A stretch of 64,000 nt of DNA from Candidatus Gastranaerophilales bacterium (lineage in GTDB: Bacteria > Cyanobacteriota > Vampirovibrionia > Gastranaerophilales > Gastranaerophilaceae). The notes under the pieces were generated by a model. The model did no database searches and had not been told where the DNA came from. It worked only from the letters and a program-made list of their open reading frames with translations. The DNA is taken from assembly GCA_900768915.1 (NCBI GenBank), contig CAAGEQ010000019.1, positions 59,051 to 123,050 on the forward strand, in the 5' to 3' direction. Shown piece by piece: positions 1 through 8,672 of this stretch (positions within the stretch are counted from its first letter, which is position 1; each line of letters opens with the position of its first letter). Both the position numbers and the translations under genes were made by a program.

Positions 1-2626
1 GAGAATATGGTTAAAACCCGATAAAATGGCTAGTTTAGGGATTTCAACATCAGATATTTCAGCTGCTATACAGGCACAAAACATACAATCTCCAGCAGGT
101 AATTTAGGTGGTGAACCAATGATAACACCACAAGTTATGAAATATACTTTAAAAACGAAAGGTAGATTAAAAACTCCAGAAGAATTTGAAAATATTATTA
201 TCAAATCAAATCCTGATGGTGCTAACGTAAAAATTAAAGATGTTGCTAGAGTAGAACTTGGAGCAAATACATATACATCAACATCAAGAGTAGATGGAAA
301 AAGAATTGCAATAATTTCTGTTTCACAATTACCTAATGCAAATGCAATTGATTTGGCAAACAATATCAAAGCAAAAATGGAAATACTAAGCAAAACATTT
401 CCACCAGATATGACGTGGTCTGTACAATATGATAATACAGAATTTGTTAGAGAATCAATTCATGAAGTTATAAGTGCAATTATACTTGCAATTATACTTG
501 TTAGTATTGTTACATATTTATTTTTAGGGACAGCAAGGGCTGCTTTTATTCCATTCTGTGCAATTCCTGTATCATTGATTGGTGTATTCATATTTATGGG
601 TATGCTGGGATTCTCAATAAACCTATTGATATTATTTGGTTTGGTACTTGCAGTTGGTCTTGTTGTAGATGATGCAATTGTTGTATTAGAAAATACACAA
701 AGACATATTCAAGATGGTAAGAATCCAAAAGATGCAACCGAAATAACAATGGAAGAAGTTTTCGGTGCAGTTATTGCAACATCATTGGTACTTATGGCTG
801 TATTTGTTCCTGTATCTTTTATGAGCGGTATAACAGGACAAATGTTTAGACAATTCGCTCTATGTCTTGCTGTATCAATAGGTTTATCTACATTAGTAGC
901 ATTAACTCTTTCTCCAGCATTATGTTCTTTGATATTAAAAGAAGGTAATGAAAAGGCAGATTTTGAATTCATTCAAAAATTTGATGATTGGTTCTTAACT
1001 GTAAGAGATAAATACTTAAATTTAGTTGAATATTTTGTAAAAAGACCAAAAAACACAATTAAAATATTAGGATTCATTGTCGCCTTTATTTTATTTATGT
1101 TTTTAATTATTCCAAAAGGTTTCTTACCTGACGAAGATAAAGGTGCTTTATTTACACAAATTCAACTTCCAGATGGAGCGACACTAAGCCGTTCCGATGA
1201 AGTTGGACAAACAGTATCAAAAGTTATATCAAAAATTGACGGTGTAAAAGATGTTTTAGAAATTGCTGGTTTTTCTGGAGATAATACTGTACTTATCGTA
1301 TCAGAATTAAAACCTTGGTCTGAACGAAAAAGTTCTAAATTATCATTAAAATCAATTCAACGACAAATAAATGGACAGTTTAGACATTATGCAGATGGTA
1401 CAGTTGCAACATTTGCACCTTCTGCGATTTCTGGTATGAGTATGTTTGGTGGATTTGAATATAAACTTTTAGATAAAGGAGATAAGACACCTGAAGAATT
1501 ATTCTCTACATCTTTAGACTTTATTCAAAAAGCATCAAAAGATCCAAAATTTTCTAAATTGTTCTCTACATACACAGCATCACTACCACAAATTAAAGTT
1601 GTAGTTGATGATGAAAAAGCAATGGCACTTGGAGTTAATATATCAGATGTTTATAATACTCTTGCTGCTCAATTAGGTGCTACTTATATCAATGACTTTA
1701 ACCAATTCGGACGTGTTTACCGTGTCTACATTCAAGCAGATGCCCCATACAGAGTAAAACAATCTGACTTCGATAAAATTTACATAAAAAACAAATATGA
1801 TGGAATGGTTCCAATCACATCTGTCGTAAAATTTGAAAATACAGCAGGTCCATATACAATTACACGTTACAACTTGTATCCAGCAGTAACTATCAATGGT
1901 ACACCTGCAAACAATGTAAGTTCAGGTCAAGCAATGACCGAAATGGAAAAATTGTCTGACAAATATCTTGATAGAGATATGGGTTACGAATGGTCAGGTA
2001 CTTCGTTACAAGAAAAACAATCTGCCGGACAAATTGGACCTATCCTTGCAATGGCACTTACATTTGTATATTTATTCTTGGTAGCACTTTATGAAAGTTG
2101 GACATTGCCTATTGCTGTAATGTTAATTTCACCAGTAGCATTAGTTGGTGCATTATTCTTCCAATATGTATCTGGTTACGCTCTTGATATATACGCACAA
2201 ATCGGACTTGTAATGTTAGTTGGTTTAGGTACAAAACAGGCTATTCTTATTGTAGAATTCGCAAAAGACGCAATGGAAAAAGACGGAATGAATTATATTG
2301 ATGCAGCAATGCAAGCAGCGAAATTACGATTCAGAGCCGTTATGATGACAAATATAGCATTCATTCTTGGTTTATTACCGCTAATTTTAGCAAAAGGTGC
2401 TGGTGCAGGCAGTCGTCACTCAATTGGTATGACAGTATTTGGTGGTATGATTGCCGTATCATTTATTGGTAGTATCCTTGTTCCGGCATTTTTTGTAATG
2501 ATTAACATTATGAAAGAATGGGCTTACTCAGGTGGTATAAAAAGAGCATTTGCAAAAGTTTTCAAATTTGCAAAAGATAAAGGTTTAGACAAAATAGAAG
2601 AACTAAAAAGGAGATATAAAAAATGA
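1..2626 (+). CDS. RND-family multidrug efflux transporter, inner-membrane subunit (5' end outside window)
   Basis: Proton-driven export pump of the HAE-1 (AcrB/MexB) family, spanning the inner membrane and working with a periplasmic adaptor and a TolC channel. The reading frame is open back to the window edge, and the residues before the first internal Met (RIWLKPDKM) match the AcrB-type stretch just after the N-terminal part of the porter domain, so the gene starts upstream and Met at 26 is not the start. Visible parts are porter sub-domains, the TM block around 480-930 with the GLVVDDAIVVLEN segment carrying the paired Asp of TM4, a second porter half, and the C-terminal TM block with LVGLGTKQAILIVEFA. 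The last codon overlaps the tolC-like start (ATGA), indicating one operon. The adaptor gene presumably lies upstream. Confidence 0.95.
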   Translation, partial: RIWLKPDKMASLGISTSDISAAIQAQNIQSPAGNLGGEPMITPQVMKYTLKTKGRLKTPEEFENIIIKSNPDGANVKIKDVARVELGANTYTSTSRVDGKRIAIISVSQLPNANAIDLANNIKAKMEILSKTFPPDMTWSVQYDNTEFVRESIHEVISAIILAIILVSIVTYLFLGTARAAFIPFCAIPVSLIGVFIFMGMLGFSINLLILFGLVLAVGLVVDDAIVVLENTQRHIQDGKNPKDATEITMEEVFGAVIATSLVLMAVFVPVSFMSGITGQMFRQFALCLAVSIGLSTLVALTLSPALCSLILKEGNEKADFEFIQKFDDWFLTVRDKYLNLVEYFVKRPKNTIKILGFIVAFILFMFLIIPKGFLPDEDKGALFTQIQLPDGATLSRSDEVGQTVSKVISKIDGVKDVLEIAGFSGDNTVLIVSELKPWSERKSSKLSLKSIQRQINGQFRHYADGTVATFAPSAISGMSMFGGFEYKLLDKGDKTPEELFSTSLDFIQKASKDPKFSKLFSTYTASLPQIKVVVDDEKAMALGVNISDVYNTLAAQLGATYINDFNQFGRVYRVYIQADAPYRVKQSDFDKIYIKNKYDGMVPITSVVKFENTAGPYTITRYNLYPAVTINGTPANNVSSGQAMTEMEKLSDKYLDRDMGYEWSGTSLQEKQSAGQIGPILAMALTFVYLFLVALYESWTLPIAVMLISPVALVGALFFQYVSGYALDIYAQIGLVMLVGLGTKQAILIVEFAKDAMEKDGMNYIDAAMQAAKLRFRAVMMTNIAFILGLLPLILAKGAGAGSRHSIGMTVFGGMIAVSFIGSILVPAFFVMINIMKEWAYSGGIKRAFAKVFKFAKDKGLDKIEELKRRYKK

Positions 2627-4236
2627 AAAAAATAATCTCCATACTTCTAACAATTCTTTTGTGTTCAAATATAGCAATCGCAAACACACTAGGAAATAGT
2701 ATTTTAAAAGAAGAATATCCAGATAGTGACCTTGTTGAGCCACAAATAAAATCTGTAACAGATGAAAATCTGACAATTCAGGGTAGTGTTCAAAACTCTA
2801 TTGACATTACATTAGAAGATTGTCTAAAGTTTGCACTTGGAAACAATCCTAGAATCCAAGCAGCAATTCAAGATGTTTTTGCATCAGATGCTAGAATACG
2901 TCAAGCCTGGTCTAATTGGTTTCCACAAGTTTCCTGGCAAACTGGTTACACAAGAATAAAACAACTTCAATTATCAGATGTTTTTAAACGTAACCTTATA
3001 TTTAACTACTATGTATTAGGACAAGTTTCAGTATCCGAAATGTTATATGATTTTGGAGTTACACAAAACCAAGTAACAATAAGAAAATTAGAAAATGAAC
3101 AATATAAAATCACATTAACTTCTACTATAAATGAAGTTATATGTGATGTAAAAAATGCATACTACAATCTTTTGTATACATTTGAACAAAAACGTGTTGC
3201 TGAAGAAATGGTAAAAAGATATGATTTATTTTACCAACAAGCAAAAGCATACTACACAGCAGGTACAAAGCCAAAGGTTGACGTAACAATTGCAGAAGTA
3301 AACTTAAGTAATGCAAAACTAAATCTAATTGAAGCAGAAAATGCTGTTGATATTGCAATGGCAAAACTAAATAACACAATGGGTTTACCTTATATGAATA
3401 AATATAATATCAATGACAAATTGAGATATAAACCTTGTGATATAACACTAGACCAAGCAGTTGAAGTTGCAAGAGAGGCTCGTCCTGACTACAAACTTGC
3501 AGACGTAAAAATTGAAACAGCAAGACAGAACTTACAACTTACAAAAAAAGCATGGGCACCACAGATTTCAGTAGAAGGACAATATCAAATTGGTGGACGC
3601 TCATTTGTATCTAACTATGGTTACAATTTAGGTGCTTATTTAAACTTTCCAACAATAAATGGAATGCTGATTAAAAATGAAATTAAAGAAGCCAAATCTT
3701 TACATTCAAGAGAGATTGCTAATGCTATGAATACAAAAAATAATATTTATTTGGAAATTCAAAATGCATTTTACTCACTAAAAGAAAAACGTAGCAAAAT
3801 ACCGGTATCAACACTTAATGTAAAGCAAGCAAAAGAAAACTATGACCTTTCATTTGGTAGATACAAAGCAGGTGTTGGAAATCCTGTAGAATTAAAAGAA
3901 GCACAAGTTCAATTTAAAGATGCAGAATTACAATATTACAATACTTTGTATGAATACAATACGGCAAGAGCGAATTTAGAAAAAGCAATCGGTAAAAATA
4001 TTGTTGGCAATCAAATTACACTTGATTTGGACAAGAAAAAAATGAAAGCCGAAAATAAAAAATTAAAAGACGATGCAAAAAAAGCCCAACAAGAAGACGA
4101 AGCACTTAGAAAAGCAGATAAAAAACAAATAAAAGAATTTGTTATAGAAAATAATAAACCTCAAAATACACAAGATAAAACTAAAACGAACAAAATTAAA
4201 AATTTCTTTAACAAAGACAAAAAAGAATTATCATAA
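2623..4236 (+). CDS. TolC-family outer membrane efflux protein
   Basis: Outer membrane channel partner for the overlapping RND pump. Length is 537 aa. The N-terminus is a Sec signal peptide (MKKIISILLTILLCSNIAIA). Two tandem OEP-type halves follow, each mostly long helix, seen as ITLEDCLKFALGNNPRI (about residues 63-79) and again as ITLDQAVEVAREARPDY (about 275-291), with glycine-bearing turns such as AYYTAGTKPKVDVTIAE and GRYKAGVGNPVELKEA near each helix-strand boundary. The last roughly 75 residues are a Lys/Glu/Asp/Asn-rich tail beyond the channel fold, unusual for TolC and probably disordered in the periplasm. The start overlaps the pump stop by 4 nt, so translation is likely coupled. Confidence 0.93.
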   Translation: MKKIISILLTILLCSNIAIANTLGNSILKEEYPDSDLVEPQIKSVTDENLTIQGSVQNSIDITLEDCLKFALGNNPRIQAAIQDVFASDARIRQAWSNWFPQVSWQTGYTRIKQLQLSDVFKRNLIFNYYVLGQVSVSEMLYDFGVTQNQVTIRKLENEQYKITLTSTINEVICDVKNAYYNLLYTFEQKRVAEEMVKRYDLFYQQAKAYYTAGTKPKVDVTIAEVNLSNAKLNLIEAENAVDIAMAKLNNTMGLPYMNKYNINDKLRYKPCDITLDQAVEVAREARPDYKLADVKIETARQNLQLTKKAWAPQISVEGQYQIGGRSFVSNYGYNLGAYLNFPTINGMLIKNEIKEAKSLHSREIANAMNTKNNIYLEIQNAFYSLKEKRSKIPVSTLNVKQAKENYDLSFGRYKAGVGNPVELKEAQVQFKDAELQYYNTLYEYNTARANLEKAIGKNIVGNQITLDLDKKKMKAENKKLKDDAKKAQQEDEALRKADKKQIKEFVIENNKPQNTQDKTKTNKIKNFFNKDKKELS

Positions 4237-4241
4237 ATAGT

Positions 4242-4270
4242 TTGATTATAATTTATATTTTTACTAATAT
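4242..4270 (+). promoter_or_regulatory. Candidate sigma-70 promoter for serS
   Basis: TTGATT at 4242-4247, a 17-nt spacer, then TAATAT at 4265-4270. It lies 31 nt before the serS start and after the tolC-like stop. In such AT-rich DNA this is only a fair match. Confidence 0.4.
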
Positions 4271-4301
4271 AAAAATATAAAAGGTAAAAGAGGAAACAAA
4301 G

Positions 4302-5564
4302 ATGCTTGATATTAAACTTATTAGAGAAAATCCTGAAAAGATAAACGAATTACTAAAAAGACGTAATCCTGATTTATCTATTGATAAAGTTTTAGAAATT
4401 GATGAAGAAAGAAGAAAAGTTCAAACAAAAGCCGACGAATTACGTGCGAAAAGAAAATCTGAGTCACAAAAAATTGGTATGATGAAGAAAAATGGCGAAA
4501 ATACAGACGCAATTCAAGCAGAAGTAAGAGAACTTGGTGATGAAATAAAAGTTCTTGAAGATAAACAAGTTGAATTAGATTCTGCACAAAAAGATTTATT
4601 ATTACATATTCCAAATATACCTGATGAATCAACACCTATAGGACCAACAGAAGATTATAATGTTGAAGTTAAAAGAGAAGGTGAACCAACAAAATTTGAT
4701 TTTGAATTTAAAGCACATTGGGATATTTGTGAAGAAAAAAATCTTGTAGATTTTGAAAGAGGTGTAAAACTTTCTCAATCAAGATTCACTCTTTATAGAG
4801 GCAAAGGTGCAAGATTAGAAAGAGCAATTATCAATTTCTTCTTAGACCAACATACAGAAAATGAAGGTTATGAAGAAATTTTACCACCATTCATGGCAAA
4901 TGCAGCAACTATGACTGGTACAGGTCAACTTCCAAAGTTTGCAGAAGATATGTATAAATGTGTAAATGAAGATTTATACTTAATTCCAACTGCAGAAGTT
5001 CCAGTTACAAATATTTATTCTGGAGAAATTCTTTCAGAATCTGATTTGCCAAAATACATGACAGCATATACACCATGTTTTAGACGTGAAGCAGGTTCTG
5101 CTGGTAAAGATACAAGAGGTTTAATTAGAGTTCACCAATTTAATAAAGTTGAAATGGTAAAATTAACAACTCCAGAATCTAGCCCAGAAGAACATGAAAA
5201 ATTAACCAGAGATGGTGAAAGAATGCTAGAAATGTTAGGATTACCATTCAGAAGAGTTGCTTTATGTACTTCTGATATTGGTTTTTCTGCTAACAAATGT
5301 TATGACTTAGAAGTTTGGATGCCATCTTATAACAATTATAAAGAAATCTCTAGTTGTTCAAATTACGGTGACTACCAAGCAAGACGTGCTAATATCAGAT
5401 ACAGAGATAAAGATGGTAAAATTAGATTTGTTCACACAATCAATGGTTCAGGTTTGGCAGTTGGTAGAACATTTGCTGCAATTGTTGAAAACTTCCAACA
5501 AAAAGATGGCTCTATCATAATCCCTGAAGTATTGAGAAAATATACTGGATTTGATGTTTTATAA
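4302..5564 (+). CDS. serS: Serine--tRNA ligase
   Basis: Charges tRNA-Ser with serine (class II aminoacyl-tRNA synthetase, cytoplasm). 420 aa, normal length. The N-terminal antiparallel coiled-coil arm that grips the long variable arm of tRNA-Ser occupies about residues 25-105 (rich in Glu/Lys/Leu). Motif 2 is seen as [20 protein letters not shown] and motif 3 as [17 protein letters not shown] near the C-terminus. The ATG follows a purine-rich site (AGAGGAA). It is a single gene with its own candidate promoter and a strong downstream hairpin terminator. Confidence 0.97.
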   Translation: MLDIKLIRENPEKINELLKRRNPDLSIDKVLEIDEERRKVQTKADELRAKRKSESQKIGMMKKNGENTDAIQAEVRELGDEIKVLEDKQVELDSAQKDLLLHIPNIPDESTPIGPTEDYNVEVKREGEPTKFDFEFKAHWDICEEKNLVDFERGVKLSQSRFTLYRGKGARLERAIINFFLDQHTENEGYEEILPPFMANAATMTGTGQLPKFAEDMYKCVNEDLYLIPTAEVPVTNIYSGEILSESDLPKYMTAYTPCFRREAGSAGKDTRGLIRVHQFNKVEMVKLTTPESSPEEHEKLTRDGERMLEMLGLPFRRVALCTSDIGFSANKCYDLEVWMPSYNNYKEISSCSNYGDYQARRANIRYRDKDGKIRFVHTINGSGLAVGRTFAAIVENFQQKDGSIIIPEVLRKYTGFDVL

Positions 5565-5584
5565 GAACTATAAATTTGTTATAA

Positions 5585-5614
5585 AAAAAGAGGAACAAGT
5601 TTGTTCCTCTTTTT
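5585..5614. terminator. Bidirectional intrinsic terminator between serS and the facing small gene
   Basis: 14-bp perfect stem, AAAAAGAGGAACAA at 5585-5598 pairing with 5601-5614, around a 2-nt centre. It is U-rich on both strands, placed between the convergent serS (+) and the small gene at 5613-5924 (-), whose stop it overlaps. Confidence 0.85.
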
Positions 5615-5924
5615 AGTTACCAGAATTTTTAGATTGCCCTGGACCTCCTGGCAAACACATTCCAAATTGACAACTAGAATTGTATCTAGGTGATGATTGA
5701 GGATCTTGACTATAATTACGTAATTGAGTATGAACTCTATTATCAACTTTTGGATTTAACCTAGCAGGTGGATCAGAAGAGAACGTTTTAAAAGACTCAC
5801 CACTTCCATAAGTAGGTTTATATTCTTGTCTAAAATTATTTGAATCTAATGCAAAAACTAACACAAAACACAAATTAAATAACAGAAATACAAATATAAA
5901 TAATAAAATATTTTTATATGACAT
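5613..5924 (-). CDS. Small membrane-anchored or exported protein of unknown function
   Basis: 103 aa. A strongly hydrophobic N-terminus (about residues 5-26, ILLFIFVFLLFNLCFVLVFA) acts as signal peptide or anchor. The remaining 75 residues are polar, rich in Ser, Pro, Asn and Gly, with no recognisable domain, ending with a two-cysteine stretch CQFGMCLPGGPG. The two cysteines could form a disulfide outside the membrane. It is a single gene with a terminator shared with serS. A real gene is likely from the signal sequence, terminator and clean start (AAGGAGT before ATG). Function not recognised. Confidence 0.7.
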   Translation of the reverse strand: MSYKNILLFIFVFLLFNLCFVLVFALDSNNFRQEYKPTYGSGESFKTFSSDPPARLNPKVDNRVHTQLRNYSQDPQSSPRYNSSCQFGMCLPGGPGQSKNSGN

Positions 5925-6054
5925 AAAAAACTCCTTATATTTATATTTTTTATATATTAATTCAAAATTTCATTAGAAAAAAAGATAAAACATGGACTAA
6001 GTAAAAAGAGTAATAAAACAAATTAATAATGCGTAATAATAGCCTAATAAACAT

Positions 6055-6083
6055 TTGCAATTAATTTATGTTTAGTTTAACAT
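6055..6083 (+). promoter_or_regulatory. Possible promoter of the rpmG-nusG cluster
   Basis: TTGCAA at 6055-6060, 17-nt spacer, TAACAT at 6078-6083. Transcription would begin around 6090, just before the hairpin at 6096. Weak match in AT-rich DNA. Confidence 0.25.
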
Positions 6084-6095
6084 AATAGAGCCGAT

Positions 6096-6124
6096 AAAAA
6101 GAATGTGAAAGCACATTCTTTTTT
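6096..6124 (+). terminator. Intrinsic-terminator-like hairpin upstream of rpmG
   Basis: Stem AAAAAGAATGTG (6096-6107), loop AAAG, then CACATTCTTTTT with a T-run to 6124. No gene ends just before it on the + strand, so it is either the end of an unseen small transcript or a 5' leader attenuator for rpmG and the genes behind it. Confidence 0.5.
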
Positions 6125-6164
6125 AAATAGGAAAGAATTATAATAAAAATAAAGGATAAGAACA

Positions 6165-6332
6165 ATGGGTATCAAAGGTAAAGTAGACAAAATGGTAGTT
6201 TTAGCTTGTGAAGATTGCAAGGAAAGAAACTATACAACAACAAAAAATAAAAAGAACATAAAAGAAAGACTTGAGTTAAACAAATACTGTCCAACATGTA
6301 AAAAACATACAGTACATAAAGAAACTAAGTAA
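6165..6332 (+). CDS. rpmG: 50S ribosomal protein L33
   Basis: 55-aa protein of the large ribosomal subunit. The sequence begins [18 protein letters not shown] and carries two zinc-binding pairs, Cys15/Cys18 and Cys42/Cys45, i.e. the zinc-containing form of L33. It keeps the usual tail of Lys and His. It is followed by tRNA-Trp, secE and nusG, the order seen in many bacteria. The start is ATG after AAGGATAAG. A short hairpin (6344-6360, GGTAGGT/ACCTACC) separates it from the tRNA. Confidence 0.95.
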   Translation: MGIKGKVDKMVVLACEDCKERNYTTTKNKKNIKERLELNKYCPTCKKHTVHKETK

Positions 6333-6365
6333 CAAAATCTTTGGGTAGGTACAACCTACCTATAT

Positions 6366-6438
6366 GCGTCCTTAGTTCAGTTGGTAGAACGTCGGTCTCC
6401 AAAACCGGATGTCGAGGGTTCGAGTCCTTCAGGGCGCG
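6366..6438 (+). tRNA. tRNA-Trp (CCA anticodon)
   Basis: Full cloverleaf: 7-bp acceptor GCGTCCT/AGGGCGC with one G-U pair, D-arm, anticodon loop CTCCAAA with CCA at 6399-6401, T-arm with TTCGAGT loop, and discriminator G at 6438. CCA is not encoded. It sits between rpmG and secE, as in many bacteria. Confidence 0.96.
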
Positions 6439-6458
6439 AATTATATAAGGGAAATAAA

Positions 6459-6656
6459 ATGAACGATACATTGAATGGTATAATTGCATATTTAAAATCT
6501 GTAAAACTTGAATGGGCAAAAATAACATGGCCAGAAAGAAAACAAGTTATAGCAGAAACTGTTGCAGTTGTTGCAATTGTATTTTTATTTACTGTATCAG
6601 TATATTTAATAGATATTATTTTTAAAGCAATGTTGGGTTTAATACCAACAAGATAG
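6459..6656 (+). CDS. secE: Protein translocase subunit SecE
   Basis: Essential small membrane subunit of the SecYEG channel. 65 aa, one-TM bacterial form. An amphipathic N-terminal helix contains the typical LEWAKITWPERKQV, followed by one TM segment (about residues 31-53). A longer frame runs back into the tRNA gene at 6381 but has no meaning; the true start is the ATG at 6459 preceded by AAGGGAAA, just outside the tRNA. The stop touches the nusG region, so secE and nusG are co-transcribed. Confidence 0.95.
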   Translation: MNDTLNGIIAYLKSVKLEWAKITWPERKQVIAETVAVVAIVFLFTVSVYLIDIIFKAMLGLIPTR

Positions 6657-6665
6657 GTGAATAGA

Positions 6666-7289
6666 ATGGTTGAAAACGAAGAAAATTTTGAACAGGCAGA
6701 AGAACAAACAACTGTAGAAGAAACAGTTGCAAGTGAACCTGTTGAAAAGAAATCCTCAAAGAAAAACGAAAAACGTTGGTATATTGTTCAAACATATTCA
6801 GGATACGAAAACAAAGTTAAAGGAAACTTAGAAAAACGTATTGAATACATGAATATGGGTGATAAGATATTCAGAGTTGAAGTTCCACAAAAAACTGTTA
6901 CACAAATCAAAGGTGGCAAGAAATTAGAAAAAGATGAAAAGATTTTCCCAGGATATGTTCTTGTTGAAATGATTATGGACGAAGACAGTTGGTATGTAGT
7001 TCGTCATACTGCAGGTGTAACAAGATTTACTGGTTCAGCTAAAAAACCTATTCCGGCAAAAGATAGCGAAATCAAAAGAATCATTAACAGAGCCGACTCT
7101 CAAACTCAAAAAATTGAACTTGACGTTAAAGTTGGCGATAAAGTTAGAATTGTATCAGGACCATTTGCTGAATTTATTGGTGAAATTACAGAAGTATATC
7201 CTGATAAATCAAAACTTCGTGCAAGTGTTTCAATTTTTGGTAGAGAAACACCTGTAGAATTAGAATACAAACAAATACAAAAAATATAA
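6666..7289 (+). CDS. nusG: Transcription termination/antitermination factor NusG
   Basis: Binds RNA polymerase and affects pausing, Rho termination and coupling to ribosomes. An acidic N-terminal extension of about 35 residues precedes the NGN domain (RWYIVQTYSGYENKV through RFTGS). The C-terminal KOW domain carries VGDKVRIVSGPFAEFIGEI. The ATG at 6666 is preferred because AGGTGA sits 5 nt before it; an in-frame GTG at 6657 directly abutting the secE stop would add three residues. 207 aa from the ATG. Standard order secE-nusG-rplK-rplA. Confidence 0.95.
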   Translation: MVENEENFEQAEEQTTVEETVASEPVEKKSSKKNEKRWYIVQTYSGYENKVKGNLEKRIEYMNMGDKIFRVEVPQKTVTQIKGGKKLEKDEKIFPGYVLVEMIMDEDSWYVVRHTAGVTRFTGSAKKPIPAKDSEIKRIINRADSQTQKIELDVKVGDKVRIVSGPFAEFIGEITEVYPDKSKLRASVSIFGRETPVELEYKQIQKI

Positions 7290-7296
7290 TAAGTAA

Positions 7297-7324
7297 GTGG
7301 AAGGGCTAATCCCGTTTGCACCAC
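7297..7324 (+). promoter_or_regulatory. L1-type mRNA hairpin before rplK
   Basis: Outer stem GTGG (7297-7300)/CCAC (7321-7324), 5' bulge AA, inner stem GGG/CCC (7303-7305/7311-7313), and a 7-nt 3' side GTTTGCA. The same plan recurs before rplA. It resembles the known L1 autoregulatory sites that copy the L1-binding part of 23S rRNA. It ends a few nt before the rplK ribosome-binding site AAAGGAG, so bound protein could block initiation. Confidence 0.6.
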
Positions 7325-7338
7325 GAAAGGAGATAAAA

Positions 7339-7767
7339 ATGGCAAAGAAAGTAGTAGGAAAAATTAAACTGCAGATTGAAGCAGGAAAAGCAAATCCATC
7401 ACCACCAGTTGGTCCAGCATTAGGTCAACACGGTGTTAACATCATGGATTTCTGTAAGCAATTTAATGCTCAAACTCAGGATAAAGCAGGTTATATTATC
7501 CCTGTAATCATTGATGTTTATGAAGACAGAAGTTTCACTTTTGTTATCAAATCACCACCAGCTCCAATTTTAATTAAGAAAGCCTTAAACCTTTCAAAAG
7601 GTTCTTCAAACCCTAAGAAAGATAAAGTTGGTGAAATCACAAGAGCACAATTAGAAGAAATCGCTAAAATCAAAATGAATGATTTAAACGCAACAAGCAT
7701 GGAATCTGCTGTAAAAATGATTAAAGGCTCTTGCAGATCAATGGGTGTTACAGTTAAAGAAGACTAG
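7339..7767 (+). CDS. rplK: 50S ribosomal protein L11
   Basis: Large-subunit protein of the GTPase-associated centre. 142 aa from the ATG at 7339, the usual L11 length. Hallmarks are [20 protein letters not shown] at the N-terminus and the C-terminal RNA-binding part ending SCRSMGV. A frame starting at 7297 would add 14 unrelated residues encoded by the regulatory hairpin; the ATG at 7339 with AAAGGAG in front is right. Followed by rplA after 59 nt. Confidence 0.97.
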   Translation: MAKKVVGKIKLQIEAGKANPSPPVGPALGQHGVNIMDFCKQFNAQTQDKAGYIIPVIIDVYEDRSFTFVIKSPPAPILIKKALNLSKGSSNPKKDKVGEITRAQLEEIAKIKMNDLNATSMESAVKMIKGSCRSMGVTVKED

Positions 7768-7782
7768 TCAAAAGACTATATA

Positions 7783-7811
7783 ATGGAAGGACATCAGTCC
7801 GTTACGACCAT
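7783..7811 (+). promoter_or_regulatory. L1-type mRNA hairpin before rplA
   Basis: Outer stem ATGG (7783-7786)/CCAT (7808-7811), 5' bulge AA, inner stem GGAC/GTCC (7789-7792/7797-7800), 7-nt 3' side GTTACGA. Compared with the copy before rplK, the outer closing pair changes from G-C to A-T on both sides, a compensated change. It lies next to the rplA ribosome-binding site GAAAGGA. Confidence 0.6.
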
Positions 7812-7826
7812 GAAAGGAAAATTAAA

Positions 7827-8552
7827 ATGGCAAAATTAACAAAAAGACAACAAAAAGTAAATGAATTGTTAGAAGGTTTTGAACAACCTGCTACAATTGT
7901 AAATGCAGTTGAAAAATTGCAAGAAATATCAAAAGCAGTAGCTAAGTTTGATGAGACAGTTGAATGTCACATGAGATTAGGTATTGATGTAAAGCATGCT
8001 GATCAACAAATCAGATCAACAGTTGTTTTACCTGCTGGTTTAGGTAAAGAAGTTAGAGTTTGCGTTATTGCAAAAGGACCTAAAGTAACAGAAGCAACAG
8101 AAGCTGGTGCTGATTTTGCTGGTACAGAAGACATCATCGAAAAAATCGCTGGTGGTTGGTTTGAATTTGATACTTTAATCGCAACACCTGATTGTATGGG
8201 TATGTTAGGTAAACTTGGTAGAGTTTTAGGTCCTAAAGGTTTAATGCCAAACCCTAAAACTGGTACAGTTACTTTAGATATCGCAGGTGCTGTAAAAGCA
8301 GCTAAAGCTGGTAAAGTTGAATTCCGTGCAGATAAGCAAGGTATGATTCACTGTCCAGTTGGTAAAGTTCAATTCTCAGCAGAAGATTTAACTAAAAACT
8401 TCGCTACATTAGCAGATGCTATTTTAAGAGCAAAACCAGCATCAGCTAAAGGTACTTTTGTTAAATCAGTATATATTACTACAACTATGGGACCAAGCAT
8501 AAAACTTGATAACAAGAGCTTGGCTACCGAAGTAAAAGAGATTGTTGGTTGA
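7827..8552 (+). CDS. rplA: 50S ribosomal protein L1
   Basis: Large-subunit protein of the L1 stalk, and in many bacteria a translational repressor of its own operon. 241 aa, normal length. The two-domain fold is supported by [19 protein letters not shown] and by [20 protein letters not shown], the central signature. The gene ends at a strong terminator, so rplJ and rplL, which follow in many genomes, are not in this transcript. Confidence 0.97.
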   Translation: MAKLTKRQQKVNELLEGFEQPATIVNAVEKLQEISKAVAKFDETVECHMRLGIDVKHADQQIRSTVVLPAGLGKEVRVCVIAKGPKVTEATEAGADFAGTEDIIEKIAGGWFEFDTLIATPDCMGMLGKLGRVLGPKGLMPNPKTGTVTLDIAGAVKAAKAGKVEFRADKQGMIHCPVGKVQFSAEDLTKNFATLADAILRAKPASAKGTFVKSVYITTTMGPSIKLDNKSLATEVKEIVG

Positions 8553-8558
8553 TACTTT

Positions 8559-8591
8559 GGGGTTGATTAAATTTTTCAACCCCTTTTTTTT
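8559..8591 (+). terminator. Intrinsic terminator after rplA
   Basis: Stem GGGGTTGA (8559-8566) pairing with TCAACCCC (8576-8583), followed by eight T (8584-8591). It closes the rpmG-rplA cluster. Confidence 0.92.
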
Positions 8592-8607
8592 AACCATTAT
8601 CAAACTT

Positions 8608-8642
8608 AAAAAAAACACTTTCTATATATAGAAAGTGTTTTT
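8608..8642 (-). terminator. Intrinsic terminator of the sigma factor gene
   Basis: 14-bp perfect inverted repeat (8611-8624 with 8629-8642, loop TATA) whose minus-strand reading ends in a U-run. It lies just past the stop of the leftward sigma gene. Confidence 0.88.
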
Positions 8643-8672
8643 GGCATCTGTATGTATGCGTTATATAGTATC

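Noticed and set aside
6381..6458. N-terminal extension of SecE into the tRNA-Trp gene
   Set aside because: The extension only translates tRNA sequence; SecE of normal length starts at 6459 with a ribosome-binding site.
8608..8642. Second terminator for rplA
   Set aside because: It follows rplA's own terminator and its geometry suits the leftward sigma gene; bidirectional use is possible but not needed.
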